DNA from: Caenibius sp. WL
GTDB lineage: Bacteria > Pseudomonadota > Alphaproteobacteria > Sphingomonadales > Sphingomonadaceae
Length of the DNA stretch: 64,000 bases
Assembly: GCF_019803445.1 (NCBI RefSeq)
Contig: NZ_CP081844.1
Coordinates: 1,438,501-1,502,500, forward strand
Direction: 5' to 3'
The translations under genes and the position numbers were made by a program. Below are positions 25,445 through 34,867 of the stretch, one piece after another; positions within the stretch are counted from its first letter, which is position 1; each line of letters starts with the position of its first letter. The notes beneath the pieces were generated by a model that saw only the letters and a program-made list of their open reading frames with translations, ran no database searches and had not been told where the DNA came from.

Positions 25445-26044
25445 TCAGATCTTGCCTTCAAGGCTGGGGGCGACATCCGCACCCGGCGTGGCCGCCTTGT
25501 AGGTGGCCATCGGCTTGGCGCCGTAGATCAGCTTCGCCCCGATGATGTTCGGGAATGTGCGGATCGTGGTGTTGTATTGCTGCACCGCCTGATTGTAGTC
25601 GCGGATCGTGATCCGGATGCGGTTTTCCTGCCCTTCAAGCTGGCTTTGCAGCATCTGGTAGTTGGCGATGCTTTTCAGTTCGGGATACCGTTCGAAATTG
25701 GCCAGCAGGCGGCCAAATCCGGCCAGCGACTGCGAAAGCTGTTCCTGCGCGGCGGAAAACTGCGCCATCTTGGCCGGATCGGTCAGATCGTCGGCGGAAA
25801 GCTGGATGCTGGTGGCTTTGGCGCGGGCTTCCACCACACCAGTCAGAATGGCCTTTTCCTGCTCGGCCGCGCCTTTGGCCACGGCGGCGAGATTGGGGAC
25901 GAGATTGGCGCGTTCCTGGAACGCGGCCTCCACGTCGGCCCAGCGCGCCTTGGCGTTTTCTTCCGCGGTCGGGATAGTGTTGACGCCGCACGCCGAAAGG
26001 GCGAGCGCGACAAAGGCGACGAGAATATTGCGCAACTGCGGCAT
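25445..26044 (-). CDS. LemA family lipoprotein
   Basis: A 199-residue LemA protein. The ATG at 26044 gives a lipoprotein signal ending in the lipobox LSAC, so the mature protein is anchored by a lipid-modified cysteine. NLVPNLAAVAKGAAEQEKAIL and ERYPELKSIANYQMLQSQLEG are the family hallmarks, as is YNQAVQQYNTTIRTFPN. The gene is first in a minus-strand operon with two TPM genes and a Nudix hydrolase. LemA has mostly been described with a membrane helix; the lipobox form is common in alphaproteobacteria. Confidence 0.9.
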   Translation of the reverse strand: MPQLRNILVAFVALALSACGVNTIPTAEENAKARWADVEAAFQERANLVPNLAAVAKGAAEQEKAILTGVVEARAKATSIQLSADDLTDPAKMAQFSAAQEQLSQSLAGFGRLLANFERYPELKSIANYQMLQSQLEGQENRIRITIRDYNQAVQQYNTTIRTFPNIIGAKLIYGAKPMATYKAATPGADVAPSLEGKI

Positions 26045-26238
26045 TGGCGGAGACCCTCCAGGACTAGGCGGCACCGGCTGGTGCACGCATGGAAAATAGC
26101 GTGCGCACGGCGCTGTGCAAGACCGGCCACCGGCGAGGTGCTGGCATCTTGTGGGGTTTCGGCTTTAGTGGCAGGATTCCACGGTTGCATCTTGGTGCGG
26201 GGCCCGGTTCCGGCCCAAGGCAGGAAGAGGGATTCGAT

Positions 26239-26655
26239 ATGCTCAAGGAATTCAAGGCGTTCATTGCCAGAGGGAACGTCCTCGATCTCGCCGTGGCGGT
26301 GATTATCGGCGGTGCGTTCGGCGCGATCGTCAAATCGTTGACCGACGATATCATCATGCCGATTATCGGCGCGATTTTCGGCGGGCTCGATTTTTCGAAC
26401 TATTTCGTCCTGTTGAGCACGCCCGAAGGCTACACCGGTTCGCTGACCGATTTCGCCGAACTGCAGAAAGCGGGCGCCGCGATGATCGGTTATGGCGCGT
26501 TCCTGAGCACGGCGATCAATTTCCTGATCCTCGCGTTCATCATTTTCATGCTGGTGCGTACGGCCAACAAGCTCATCAACCGCAAGGACGAACCCGCCGC
26601 GCCGACCGAGGTGGAACTGCTGACGGAAATCCGCGACGCTTTGAAGAAACCCTGA
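26239..26655 (+). CDS. mscL: large-conductance mechanosensitive channel
   Basis: A 138-residue MscL channel that opens under membrane tension to release solutes. The N-terminal amphipathic helix [30 protein letters not shown] leads into the pore helix, with the second helix [18 protein letters not shown] and a charged C-terminal bundle ending [13 protein letters not shown] 26239 follows GGAAGAGGG. It is a single gene with its own terminator. Confidence 0.95.
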   Translation: MLKEFKAFIARGNVLDLAVAVIIGGAFGAIVKSLTDDIIMPIIGAIFGGLDFSNYFVLLSTPEGYTGSLTDFAELQKAGAAMIGYGAFLSTAINFLILAFIIFMLVRTANKLINRKDEPAAPTEVELLTEIRDALKKP

Positions 26656-26681
26656 TTTTTCGCGAAATCGATAGCAAGGGA

Positions 26682-26710
26682 GGGGCGGCCTGCGGGCTGC
26701 CCCTTTTCTT
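26682..26710 (+). terminator. Terminator after mscL
   Basis: GGGGCGGCC and GGGCTGCCCC form a GC-rich stem with one G-T pair, followed by TTTTCTTTT. Confidence 0.75.
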
Positions 26711-26756
26711 TTGGCACCGGCAACCCTATATCCGCTTTGCCGGTTTCGGCCGGCTA

Positions 26757-27090
26757 TGGCGATAAATTGCGGCGTGCAATAGGCACAGCGGACCCGGGGG
26801 CAGTACCCGGCGGCTCCACCACCTCCTCCAGATCATGGGGGATATGAAGGGGCCGAACCAGGATCGACGTGTGTTGAAAGACGTTGTTTTCGCCCGGGCT
26901 GAGTAACCCGTTAAAGGCTCAAAACTCACAAGTGCCAACGATAACGAAGCACTTGCTCTCGCTGCGTAATTCTAGGGCCTAACGGCCTGACTTTACAAAG
27001 CCAAGAGCACGGTTCGGACCGAACCGGGTAACAGAATCGGAAACCGGGGGCCCGGGGGTGCCTAGCAACAGAAACCCCCACCTTATCCCC
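26757..27090 (+). ncRNA. ssrA: two-piece (circularly permuted) tmRNA
   Basis: The permuted alphaproteobacterial form of tmRNA, which rescues stalled ribosomes. The acceptor piece comes first and ends CGGCTCC-ACCA (26811-26821), preceded by the unusual T-arm around GGGGGCAGTACCC. The coding piece begins GGGGCCG (26849-26855), which pairs over seven positions with CGGCTCC (one G-U), closing the acceptor stem between the pieces. GAACCAGGATCGACG follows, then the tag frame at 26934-26969. The outer limits and the excised loop (about 26822-26848) are estimates. A later pseudoknot involves GGGGGTGCC and ACCCCC near 27055-27080. Confidence 0.93.
26934..26969 (+). other. tmRNA tag reading frame (ANDNEALALAA-stop)
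   Basis: GCC AAC GAT AAC GAA GCA ... GCT GCG TAA encodes ANDNEALALAA, an eleven-residue degradation tag. Alphaproteobacterial tags typically start AND and end in two alanines recognised by ClpXP and its adaptor. The resume codon is the first GCC. Confidence 0.92.
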
Positions 27091-27106
27091 TCGTCAGCTA
27101 TTGTTG

Positions 27107-27385
27107 TCAGTTGTTTGCCGGATTTCCCGCCGGATCATCGGCCGTAGCGCGCGCTGCCTTGGCCGCCTTTTCGGCCTGTTCGTAGCGCAGGCAATCGAGG
27201 ATCTTCGCCCCGGCCAGGAACACTGCGCCGGTGCAGGCCAGGAACAGCAGCTTTCCGCCCCAGCCGGGGAAGGTGTCGAGATAGACCTTGCCCCGTTCGC
27301 AGGCACCGAGCGCGAGTGCATAGATAATCAAGAACGCTTCCCAGCGCGTCTTAATCACAAACAGCCTGCGGATCTTGCGAAACAT
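27107..27385 (-). CDS. small two-helix membrane protein, unknown function
   Basis: A 92-residue protein with an N-terminal basic segment (FRKIRRLFVIKTRW) and two hydrophobic helices, EAFLIIYALALGA and LLFLACTGAVFLAGAKIL, followed by a charged tail. I do not recognise a named family; the layout is that of small inner-membrane proteins conserved near tmRNA in some sphingomonads, which I could not check. Start at 27385 is chosen because upstream codons are basic and non-hydrophobic. Confidence 0.6.
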   Translation of the reverse strand: MFRKIRRLFVIKTRWEAFLIIYALALGACERGKVYLDTFPGWGGKLLFLACTGAVFLAGAKILDCLRYEQAEKAAKAARATADDPAGNPANN

Positions 27386-27642
27386 GTTTTCCCTTCGGTC
27401 AGGTATGCTGCGAAGCAATCTTCGTGCCAATCATGCGTTGCAGCCGTTGCGCGATGGTGCTGCCAGCCGCAGTGTAAGATGCCCCGACAGTTTCCGGTGC
27501 TGGCGGTTACCACGGCCGTGCGCGGCCTTCGGCAGAGGGCCAAGCCCCGCCCCCGGGCGTGGATTGGCTGTAAGTCGGCAATGGCGCCTGGCCGTGTCCG
27601 CTGATAGTAACGCGGCATATGACAGCAAAAAGGGGGTGAACG

Positions 27643-29046
27643 ATGCGTTTGAAATGGACTCTTGCCTTGCTGGGGATGGGCTTGCCGTTAACCGCATATG
27701 CCCAGATGCAGATGCCGCAAGCGCAGCCCGCTGCTCCCACTGTCGCCCAGCCCCTGAAGCTGCCGCAGGCATTACCCGCTGCGCAGGTCAAGGATTTGAA
27801 AACCCAGATCGATGGCGTTCTCCTCAAGCAGTCGAACAGCCTCGTCACGCTCTATAAGGATTTGCACGCCCATCCCGAACTCGCTTTCCAGGAGAAAGCG
27901 ACCGCGGCGAAGCTGGCCAAACTGATGCGCGCTGCCGGTTTCACTGTGACCGAAGGGGTCGGCAAGACCGGCGTCGTGGCCGTGTTGAAGAACGGGGAAG
28001 GGCCGATGATCCTCGTGCGGGCCGATATGGATGCCCTGCCGATGGAGGAGCGCACCGGCCTTCCTTATGCGAGCAAGGTGATCGCGGACTATATGGGCAA
28101 CGAAACGCCCGTCGCGCATTCGTGCGGGCACGATGTTCACATGGCGGCGTGGATTGGCGCCGCGCGCACGCTCGCAGCGATGAAGGACAAATGGCAGGGG
28201 ACGCTGGTCTTCGTCGGCCAGCCTGCGGAAGAGAACGTCTCGGGCGCGCGGGCGATGCTGGATGATGGTTTCATCGCCCGTTTCGGCAAGCCCGATTATG
28301 GCTTCGCGCTGCACGTGACCCCGGCGCCGACCGGCATGATCCTTTACCGCAACGGTGTCACCAGCACGAATTCCGACAGTCTCGATCTGACATTCCATGG
28401 CCGGGGCGGGCATGGTTCGACCCCTTCGGCGACGATCGATCCGGTGCTGATGGCCGCGCGCTTCACGGTGGACGTGCAAAGCGTGATCAGCCGGGAAAAG
28501 GATGCCGATGCGTTCGGGGTGGTCACCATCGGCGCGATCCAGGCGGGGGAAGCGGGCAATGTGATCCCCGATGAAGCGCTGCTGCGCGGCACGATCCGCA
28601 CTCAGAACGATCAGGTGCGGACCAGGATTCTCGACGGCATTACCCGCACGGCCAAGGCGGTGGCGATGATGGCCGGCGCGCGCGAACCTTCGCTCACGAT
28701 CCGGCCGGGCGGCAAGACGGTGGTGAACGATGCCACGCTCACCGCGCGCACGGTGGACGTGTTCAAAGCGGCGTTCGGGCTCAACGTACAGCCGATGCCC
28801 CAGCCGATGCCGGGCAGCGAGGACTATTCCGAATTCGTGCTGGCGGGCATCCCGTCGGTCTATTTCTTCATTGGCGGATACGAGAAATCGCGTTTCGAAG
28901 CGGGGATCAAGGCGGGCAACCTGCCGACGAACCATTCGCCCGAATTCGCGCCCGATCCCGAACCGACGATCAGCACCGGGGCATCGGCGCTGGCTCTGGC
29001 GGTGCTGAACGTCGCCCGGCCTGCGCCTGAAGTGTCCGCGCCCTGA
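27643..29046 (+). CDS. exported M20 amidohydrolase (hippurate hydrolase type)
   Basis: A 467-residue M20D metallopeptidase with a signal peptide (cleaved after LTAYAQ) and a Met/Gln/Pro-rich start. Two-metal ligands are visible in HPELAFQE, RADMDALPMEE and SCGHDVHMA, and the dimerisation region carries HGRGGHGSTP. GVTSTNSDSLDL and GSEDYSEF complete the family pattern. It removes acyl groups from amino acids or related amides in the periplasm; exact substrate unknown. ATG 27643 is 37 bases after a stretch with no other gene and no clear Shine-Dalgarno except AAAGGGGG. Confidence 0.88.
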   Translation: MRLKWTLALLGMGLPLTAYAQMQMPQAQPAAPTVAQPLKLPQALPAAQVKDLKTQIDGVLLKQSNSLVTLYKDLHAHPELAFQEKATAAKLAKLMRAAGFTVTEGVGKTGVVAVLKNGEGPMILVRADMDALPMEERTGLPYASKVIADYMGNETPVAHSCGHDVHMAAWIGAARTLAAMKDKWQGTLVFVGQPAEENVSGARAMLDDGFIARFGKPDYGFALHVTPAPTGMILYRNGVTSTNSDSLDLTFHGRGGHGSTPSATIDPVLMAARFTVDVQSVISREKDADAFGVVTIGAIQAGEAGNVIPDEALLRGTIRTQNDQVRTRILDGITRTAKAVAMMAGAREPSLTIRPGGKTVVNDATLTARTVDVFKAAFGLNVQPMPQPMPGSEDYSEFVLAGIPSVYFFIGGYEKSRFEAGIKAGNLPTNHSPEFAPDPEPTISTGASALALAVLNVARPAPEVSAP

Positions 29047-29061
29047 CCGGCCCGGCTGCTG

Positions 29062-29898
29062 TCAGCCGTTGGAGAGCACGCGGGCGATAGCCACGAATTC
29101 GGCGACTGACAGCGTTTCGGCGCGGCGGACGGGATCGATCCCCAGCGCATCCAACGCATCCACCGCGCCGGGCAGCGCCTTGAGGCTTTGCCGCAGCATC
29201 TTGCGCCGCTGGCCGAAAGCGGCCTCGGTCACGCGCTCCAGCATCCGGGCCGAAACGCCGCCGGGCATTTCGGCGGGAGTTACGTGGACAATCGCGCTCA
29301 TCACTTTGGGCGGCGGCGTGAAAGCGCTGCGGTGCACTTTCATCGCCAGTTTCGCGGCAGAGCGCCACTGCGCCAGCACCGCCAGACGGCCATAGGCGGA
29401 ATCGCCCGCCGCCGCCGTGATCCGCTGCGCCACTTCCAGTTGGAACATCAGCGTCAGGCTGGCCCAGCGCGGTGGCCATTCCTGCCCGGAAAGCCAGCCG
29501 GTGAACAGCGCCGTGCCGACATTGTACGGCAGGTTGGCCACCACGACATAGGGTTCTTCGAACAGAGTGGCCGGATCGATGGCCAGCGCATCACCCTGGA
29601 TCACGCGCAACTGGCCGGGGAATGCCTCGTCCAGTTCGGCCAGCGCGGGCAGGCAGCGTGGGTCCATCTCGATGGCTGTCACCCGTGCCCCGGCACGCAG
29701 CAGCGCGCGGGTCAACCCGCCGGGGCCGGGGCCGACTTCCAGCACCGGCTTGCCCTGTAACGGACCGGGAATGGCGGCGATCCGATCGAGCAACTGTTCG
29801 TCGAGGAGGAAATTCTGCCCCAGCGCCTTGGACGCGGAAAGCCCATGGCGGGCGATCACTTCACGGATGGGGGGGAGGGTGGGCGTTATGCGGTCCAT
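29062..29898 (-). CDS. rsmA: 16S rRNA dimethyladenosine transferase
   Basis: KsgA/RsmA dimethylates two adjacent adenosines near the 3' end of 16S rRNA during small-subunit assembly. The 278-residue protein has LGQNFLLD, the SAM motif [14 protein letters not shown], and [11 protein letters not shown], the NLPY catalytic motif. It is the last gene of lptD-surA-pdxA-rsmA, the same order as in enterobacteria. The 46-base gap to pdxA is short enough for one transcript. Confidence 0.95.
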   Translation of the reverse strand: MDRITPTLPPIREVIARHGLSASKALGQNFLLDEQLLDRIAAIPGPLQGKPVLEVGPGPGGLTRALLRAGARVTAIEMDPRCLPALAELDEAFPGQLRVIQGDALAIDPATLFEEPYVVVANLPYNVGTALFTGWLSGQEWPPRWASLTLMFQLEVAQRITAAAGDSAYGRLAVLAQWRSAAKLAMKVHRSAFTPPPKVMSAIVHVTPAEMPGGVSARMLERVTEAAFGQRRKMLRQSLKALPGAVDALDALGIDPVRRAETLSVAEFVAIARVLSNG

Positions 29899-29944
29899 AT
29901 CGTTGTCGCTGTGCCAGCATCGCCCGCGCAGGGGAAGGGCGCGT

Positions 29945-30958
29945 TCAATCCGCCGGATGCAGCCGCCGCCGCGCAGCCGCCGCGCCGGCCATGCGGATTG
30001 CCGCGATCATCGCGCCAGGATCGGCCTGCCCGGTCCCCGCAATCCCGAACGCGGTGCCGTGATCGGGCGAAGTGCGCACGACCGGCAGGCCCAGCGTCAT
30101 ATTCACCCCATTGTCGAAATCGAGCGCCTTGAGCGGGATCAGCGCCTGATCGTGATACATGCACAGCGCCACATCGAAACTGTCGCGGGCGTGGGGGGCG
30201 AACAGCGAATCCGCCGGATGGGGGCCCGTGGCGTCGATCCCTTCCGCTTGCAGAGCGGCGATGGCCGGGGCGATGATCCGCTGTTCCTCGTCCCCCATGC
30301 GGCCTTCTTCGCCTGCGTGGGGATTGAGCGCGCAGATGGCCAGGCGCGGGCTGGCGATGCCGAAATCGCGGCGCAGCCCGGCGGCGGTGATGCGCGCGCG
30401 GTTGCAGATCAGCTCTTGCGATATCAGACCGGGCACGCTGGCCAGGGAACAATGGACGGTGACCGGCACAGTGCGCAGTTGCGGGCCCGCCAACATCATA
30501 ACCGCGTCCTGCGGGGCGATGCCGCAGGCTTCGGCGACGAATTCGGTCTGCCCAGGATGGCGGAAGCCGATATCGGCCAGCCGCGCCTTGGCGATCGGCC
30601 CGGTGACGATGCCTGCCGCTTGCCCCTTGACCGCCAGCCGCGTGCCCAGAGTAAGCGAACTGAGCGCCAGATGCGCGCCGATGGTATCGGGCGCGCCGGG
30701 GCGATAGGGCGCTTCATCCTGGCCGAGCACGGGCAGGGCATGAGGGAAGACGGCGGCGGCTTCCGCAGGGTCGGTGATCGGTTGCACGCTGAGGGCGAGC
30801 CCCCGCTGGCGCGCTGCGGCGGCCAGCAGGTTCGCCCCACCCACCGCGAAGAACGGGCGCAGTGCATCGGTTTCGCGCCGGACCCAGGCGGCACAGATCA
30901 GTTCTGGCCCCACGCCGGCGGGATCGCCGAGCGAAACCGCGAGCGCCGGATGCATCAT
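29945..30958 (-). CDS. pdxA: 4-hydroxythreonine-4-phosphate dehydrogenase
   Basis: PdxA oxidises and decarboxylates 4-phosphohydroxythreonine in pyridoxal-phosphate synthesis. The 337-residue protein begins [16 protein letters not shown], has [22 protein letters not shown] (metal and substrate segment) and the second metal histidines in NPHAGEEG and [14 protein letters not shown]. Four bases separate it from surA upstream. Confidence 0.95.
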   Translation of the reverse strand: MMHPALAVSLGDPAGVGPELICAAWVRRETDALRPFFAVGGANLLAAAARQRGLALSVQPITDPAEAAAVFPHALPVLGQDEAPYRPGAPDTIGAHLALSSLTLGTRLAVKGQAAGIVTGPIAKARLADIGFRHPGQTEFVAEACGIAPQDAVMMLAGPQLRTVPVTVHCSLASVPGLISQELICNRARITAAGLRRDFGIASPRLAICALNPHAGEEGRMGDEEQRIIAPAIAALQAEGIDATGPHPADSLFAPHARDSFDVALCMYHDQALIPLKALDFDNGVNMTLGLPVVRTSPDHGTAFGIAGTGQADPGAMIAAIRMAGAAAARRRLHPAD

Positions 30959-30962
30959 CGAA

Positions 30963-32342
30963 TCAATCGTATTCGATCACGGCGTCGCGGCGCAGGTCGC
31001 GCAGGTATCGCTGCGCGCGCTTGTTGACGCGTTCATCTTCCATCTGCGACATCAGCGTGTCGAAGCTGGGGCCATCGTTGACCTGCGCTTCATCGCGGCC
31101 GCACAGCATCAGGACGCTGACGCCTTCCTTGGCCGAGCCGAAAGGCGGGGTCGTCTGCCCGATCTGCAGCGACATCATCACCTGCTGGAGCGGTGCGGGC
31201 AGATCGCGGATGCGGATATTGTCGTTGGCCACGACATGCGCGCCCATCGCCTGGGCCGCTGCGTCGACATCGCCGCAGCCCTTCATCTGCTTGACGTTCT
31301 GGGCGAAAGCGGCGGCTTTCTGCTGGGCCTGCGCATCGGTGGTGCCCGGCGCGAGCGGCAGCGAAATCTGCTTGAGGCTGAGCAGCGCATCGCGCGCATC
31401 GGCCATCAGCACCTGGCGCTTGTCGATCAGGTAGAGGATCGAGAAACCGCCGGGCACGTCGATCGGCCCGACGAGCTGGCCGCGTTCCATGTCCCGTGCG
31501 ACAGTCGAGAGTTCCGCGGGCAGTTGCGCCAGCCGGACCCAGCCGAGATCGCCGCCCACCGCCGCGGTCGACGCTTCGGAAAACTGGCGCGCATAGGCCA
31601 CGAAACTGGCGCCTTGGCCGAGCTGCTGGACGATTTTCTTGGCGTTTTCCAGCACGGCGGCGCGGTTCTGCGCATTGGCCGAGAGATAGATTTCACCGAT
31701 GCGGTATTCGCTGGTGCCGCGCTGGGCCTGCATCCGTTGCAGCAGTTCCTTCACTTCCTCTTCCGAGACGTTGACGAAGGGCTGCACGTTGCGGCGCAGC
31801 AGGCGCTGCCAGGCGAGTTCGCCCTGAATCTGCCGCTTGAGCGAGGCGGGCGAGGAACCGATCTTGACCAGATAGGCGTCCATCGCCTGTGTGTTCTGGC
31901 CGAAGTTCTGCGCCGCGACCCGCGCATAGGTCTGGTCGATTTCCGCCTGGTCGACTTCGATCTTGAGCGCTTTGGCTTCCTGGATCTGCAAGGTTTCGTC
32001 GATCAGATTGCGCAGGACCTGCAACCGCAGGCGTTCCTTTTCTTCCGCGCCGATTGTCTGGTTGTTGGCCGAAAGGATCAGGGCAAGCCGCTGATCGATA
32101 TCGGTGCCGGTGATGATTTCACCGTTGACACGCACGGCGGCGCGGCGGTTGTTGGGATCGTTCTTCCCGAAAATCTGCACATTCTGCGGAATGTTGAGCC
32201 CGCTGGCGGGCGCAGCCGCATCGGCGGCCGTGGCCGCATTGTCCGCGTCCTGCGCGCTGAGCGGGGAAACGCCCGAGAGGAGGAAAGCGAACGCGGTGCA
32301 GAAGGCAACGCGCCGGGAAGGAGTCTTATGCAGGGTCGTCAT
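30963..32342 (-). CDS. surA: periplasmic chaperone and peptidyl-prolyl isomerase SurA
   Basis: A 459-residue outer-membrane-protein chaperone. After a signal peptide (LLSGVSPLSAQ) comes the SurA N-terminal helical domain with NGEIITGTDIDQRLALIL. A parvulin domain follows, with VRLAQLPAEL and GGFSILYLIDKR. A second PpiC-like region is seen near the C-terminus. SurA delivers barrels such as LptD to the outer membrane, so its place directly after lptD is functional. Start 32342 (ATG) rather than 32384 gives a better signal peptide; both are possible. Confidence 0.9.
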   Translation of the reverse strand: MTTLHKTPSRRVAFCTAFAFLLSGVSPLSAQDADNAATAADAAAPASGLNIPQNVQIFGKNDPNNRRAAVRVNGEIITGTDIDQRLALILSANNQTIGAEEKERLRLQVLRNLIDETLQIQEAKALKIEVDQAEIDQTYARVAAQNFGQNTQAMDAYLVKIGSSPASLKRQIQGELAWQRLLRRNVQPFVNVSEEEVKELLQRMQAQRGTSEYRIGEIYLSANAQNRAAVLENAKKIVQQLGQGASFVAYARQFSEASTAAVGGDLGWVRLAQLPAELSTVARDMERGQLVGPIDVPGGFSILYLIDKRQVLMADARDALLSLKQISLPLAPGTTDAQAQQKAAAFAQNVKQMKGCGDVDAAAQAMGAHVVANDNIRIRDLPAPLQQVMMSLQIGQTTPPFGSAKEGVSVLMLCGRDEAQVNDGPSFDTLMSQMEDERVNKRAQRYLRDLRRDAVIEYD

Positions 32343-32522
32343 TACCACTCGTGCAATCCTGTTACCGGCGCCGGATGACGCCATCCCAAATCATCGGGCC
32401 CGATCATGGACCAAACCGTGGGGCCAATGCCGCCGGGCGGCTTAACCGAAGCTGAGCCCCGCCGATAGCGTTTTTGCAGGGTCGTGCCAACGCCGTCTGC
32501 GCGACAGGCCCCGCGATTGCGA

Positions 32523-34769
32523 TCAGCGGAAGCCAATATTGCGCAGAGCGAAGAAAATCTGGAACCGGTTGTCGGCCTTCGCATCGCCGCTGGTGGCGTA
32601 ATCGTGGCGCCAGGTGGCGCCGAATTCGAGGCAATCGTCCTGATAAGCGAAGCCGAGCCGGGTGCGCAGCGGTTCGAACCCGTCGGAAAGGGCAAGCGGG
32701 TCTTCCGTCCGGTCGGTCAGGTTGATGACGCCTGAACCGAAGATCGACCAGTAGTTGGCGAATGCGACGCGGCCCGAAAAACGCAGTTCCTCGCGATCTT
32801 GGAGATCTTCCACTTCGTCGATGTTGCGGTTGAGGCGCAGATAGGCGGCTTCGGCATATGTCTTGCGCGTGCCGACCGTCGCCGCGATTTCGTTGCGGCG
32901 CACGGCGAAGCTGTTCTTGTCCAGCCGGAAGCGGTGCGTCAGGCTGACGAGATCGCGGAAGCGGATTTCGGTGCGGCCGACGAAATCGGAGAAATGCCCG
33001 CTCAGCCCCGTGCCGTTGGGCAGGATGTCGTTGTTTTCGGAAAAGCTGTAGGACTGGCCGAACGTGGTCTTGATCCGCCAGCCGGGCCTGTCCAGTTGCC
33101 AGTCGAACCCATAGGTGATCCGCGTGCTGTCCTCCACCCGGTCGTATCCGGGGAAGCGGTTGAGCGCGAACAGGTTGCTGTCTTCCAGATCGATGGCCCG
33201 GGCGTCTTCGTTGGGCACATCGAGATTGTTGATCCTGGGCGAGGCGACAATCTGCACACGCGGGGTGAAGACCTGCGTCCCGCCGAAAGCCGCGCCGATA
33301 AACGGCCATTTGACATCAATCGCCCCCAACGCGACGCCGCGCGTGCGCCAGCCCGGTTGCCCGCGATAGATCGCGGTGCTGGTCAGATCGTTGCCGCTGG
33401 AATGATAGAGATCGCCCCGGGCCAGCGCGGTGAAGCTGATGACCTGGCCCATCCGCGTGATCAGGCTGCGATCCCACCGGGCCAGCGCGAACGCGCGCTG
33501 CGTATCCTGCCCGGAACTGCGGCTGATGGCGAGGCTGTTGACCTGGAATTCCACCCGGCCGCCCAGCAGCGGATCGGCCAGCCGGCGGCGATATTCGAGA
33601 ATCGGCAGAGCGAGAGGCACCAGCCCCTGATCGCCGTTGGAGGCCAGCGTCTGCGTGGCCCAGCCGGAGAGCGAGAAATAGGTGTTGTCGCCCACCCGTT
33701 CGAGATCGACCGTCGATCGCAGGCGATCGTCGCGGCTGATATCGTAGCGGCGCAGGAAAGTGCGGTCGCTGGCGATGCGGCCGGAATAGGTCAGGCTCCA
33801 GTTCGGGTCGAACTGGAAACGGCCGTTGGTTTCCAGATAGCCGCGCCAGTCGGTCACTTCGCCGGTGCCCGACAGGGGGATGCGCTCGCTGCGGGTGATG
33901 TAGCCGGTGGCCTGCACCGCGCCTTTGTCGAACAGCCCGCGATAGCGCACGCGGGCCATCGGCGGCGCTTCGGTGAAGACGTAGGCGGTCAGTTCCAGAT
34001 CGTGATTGGCCGCCAGACGGGCGTAGTAAGTGGCCGAAAGTTCGATCCCGTTGTTGCCGGAAATCGTGATTCCCGGAATCATCAGGCCGGAACGGGCGCT
34101 GCCGTCCGCATTGATCACCAGCCCCGGCATCGGGATCAGCGCGAGGCCGAGCACTTCGAGCTTGGCGCCGTAGAAGCGAATGCGGTTCTGGCTCTGATCG
34201 TAGATCACCCGGTCGGCGACGACGCGCCAGCTCGGCTTGCGGTCGCAGCCTTCGGGCGTGGTGACGGCGCAGCCGCTGTAGGCCGCGTCTCTCAGCGTGA
34301 CTTTGCCCTGATCGTCGCGTTCTCCCTGCCGCGCGGCCAGCCGCCCGCCTTCGGAAAAGGCCAGCAGCATGTTCTGCATGGCGCCGGCTTTCAACTCGTC
34401 CGTCAGCTCCATGCTGTCGGTGTAGAGCTTGTTGCCGTCGGTGTCGGTTAGCAGGATATTGCCGTGGGCGGTGATCTGCCCGCTCTTGCGGTTCCAGCTC
34501 ACGTTCTGGGCGTTGAGCGTCTGCCCTTCGCTGCGCAGGATCACATCGCCGCTGGCGGTGACGATATCGGACTCCGAATCATACGCCACCTGATTGGCTT
34601 CGAACGCGACATCGCGGACGGCCCGCGGATCGTGCGCCGGTGCTTCGTCTTGCGCGAAAGCGGGCCAGGGCGCGGCCAGCGCCAGCAGAAATGCGGGAAT
34701 TGTAACCGAACGGGAATGACGCAAGCGGCGGGCAGGGGCTTGCAACAAGGGCGCGGCATCGGGGTGCAT
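32523..34769 (-). CDS. lptD: LPS assembly protein LptD
   Basis: A 748-residue outer-membrane barrel that inserts lipopolysaccharide into the outer leaflet. Start 34769 gives a signal peptide ending APWPAFAQ. An OstA/LptD N-terminal jellyroll follows with VRDVAFEANQVAYDSESDIVTASGDV, then the C-terminal 26-strand barrel. Cysteines are few: two in the N-terminal part (SGC and EGCDR) and one near the end (DDCLEF), so the disulfide pattern differs from E. coli. It is the first gene of lptD-surA-pdxA-rsmA and is divergent from pepA across a 98-base gap. Confidence 0.93.
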   Translation of the reverse strand: MHPDAAPLLQAPARRLRHSRSVTIPAFLLALAAPWPAFAQDEAPAHDPRAVRDVAFEANQVAYDSESDIVTASGDVILRSEGQTLNAQNVSWNRKSGQITAHGNILLTDTDGNKLYTDSMELTDELKAGAMQNMLLAFSEGGRLAARQGERDDQGKVTLRDAAYSGCAVTTPEGCDRKPSWRVVADRVIYDQSQNRIRFYGAKLEVLGLALIPMPGLVINADGSARSGLMIPGITISGNNGIELSATYYARLAANHDLELTAYVFTEAPPMARVRYRGLFDKGAVQATGYITRSERIPLSGTGEVTDWRGYLETNGRFQFDPNWSLTYSGRIASDRTFLRRYDISRDDRLRSTVDLERVGDNTYFSLSGWATQTLASNGDQGLVPLALPILEYRRRLADPLLGGRVEFQVNSLAISRSSGQDTQRAFALARWDRSLITRMGQVISFTALARGDLYHSSGNDLTSTAIYRGQPGWRTRGVALGAIDVKWPFIGAAFGGTQVFTPRVQIVASPRINNLDVPNEDARAIDLEDSNLFALNRFPGYDRVEDSTRITYGFDWQLDRPGWRIKTTFGQSYSFSENNDILPNGTGLSGHFSDFVGRTEIRFRDLVSLTHRFRLDKNSFAVRRNEIAATVGTRKTYAEAAYLRLNRNIDEVEDLQDREELRFSGRVAFANYWSIFGSGVINLTDRTEDPLALSDGFEPLRTRLGFAYQDDCLEFGATWRHDYATSGDAKADNRFQIFFALRNIGFR

Positions 34770-34867
34770 GGCTTGCCTATCGCATTGCCCGCCCTTAACT
34801 GCAACGGGAGTATCATCATTGGGACGACGGCCCAGCCCGGATCGCCCCATTCATCGCCGGAGCATCC

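Noticed and set aside
26726-26938. Short minus-strand frame over the tmRNA
   Set aside because: It lies across the structured RNA and has no coding features.
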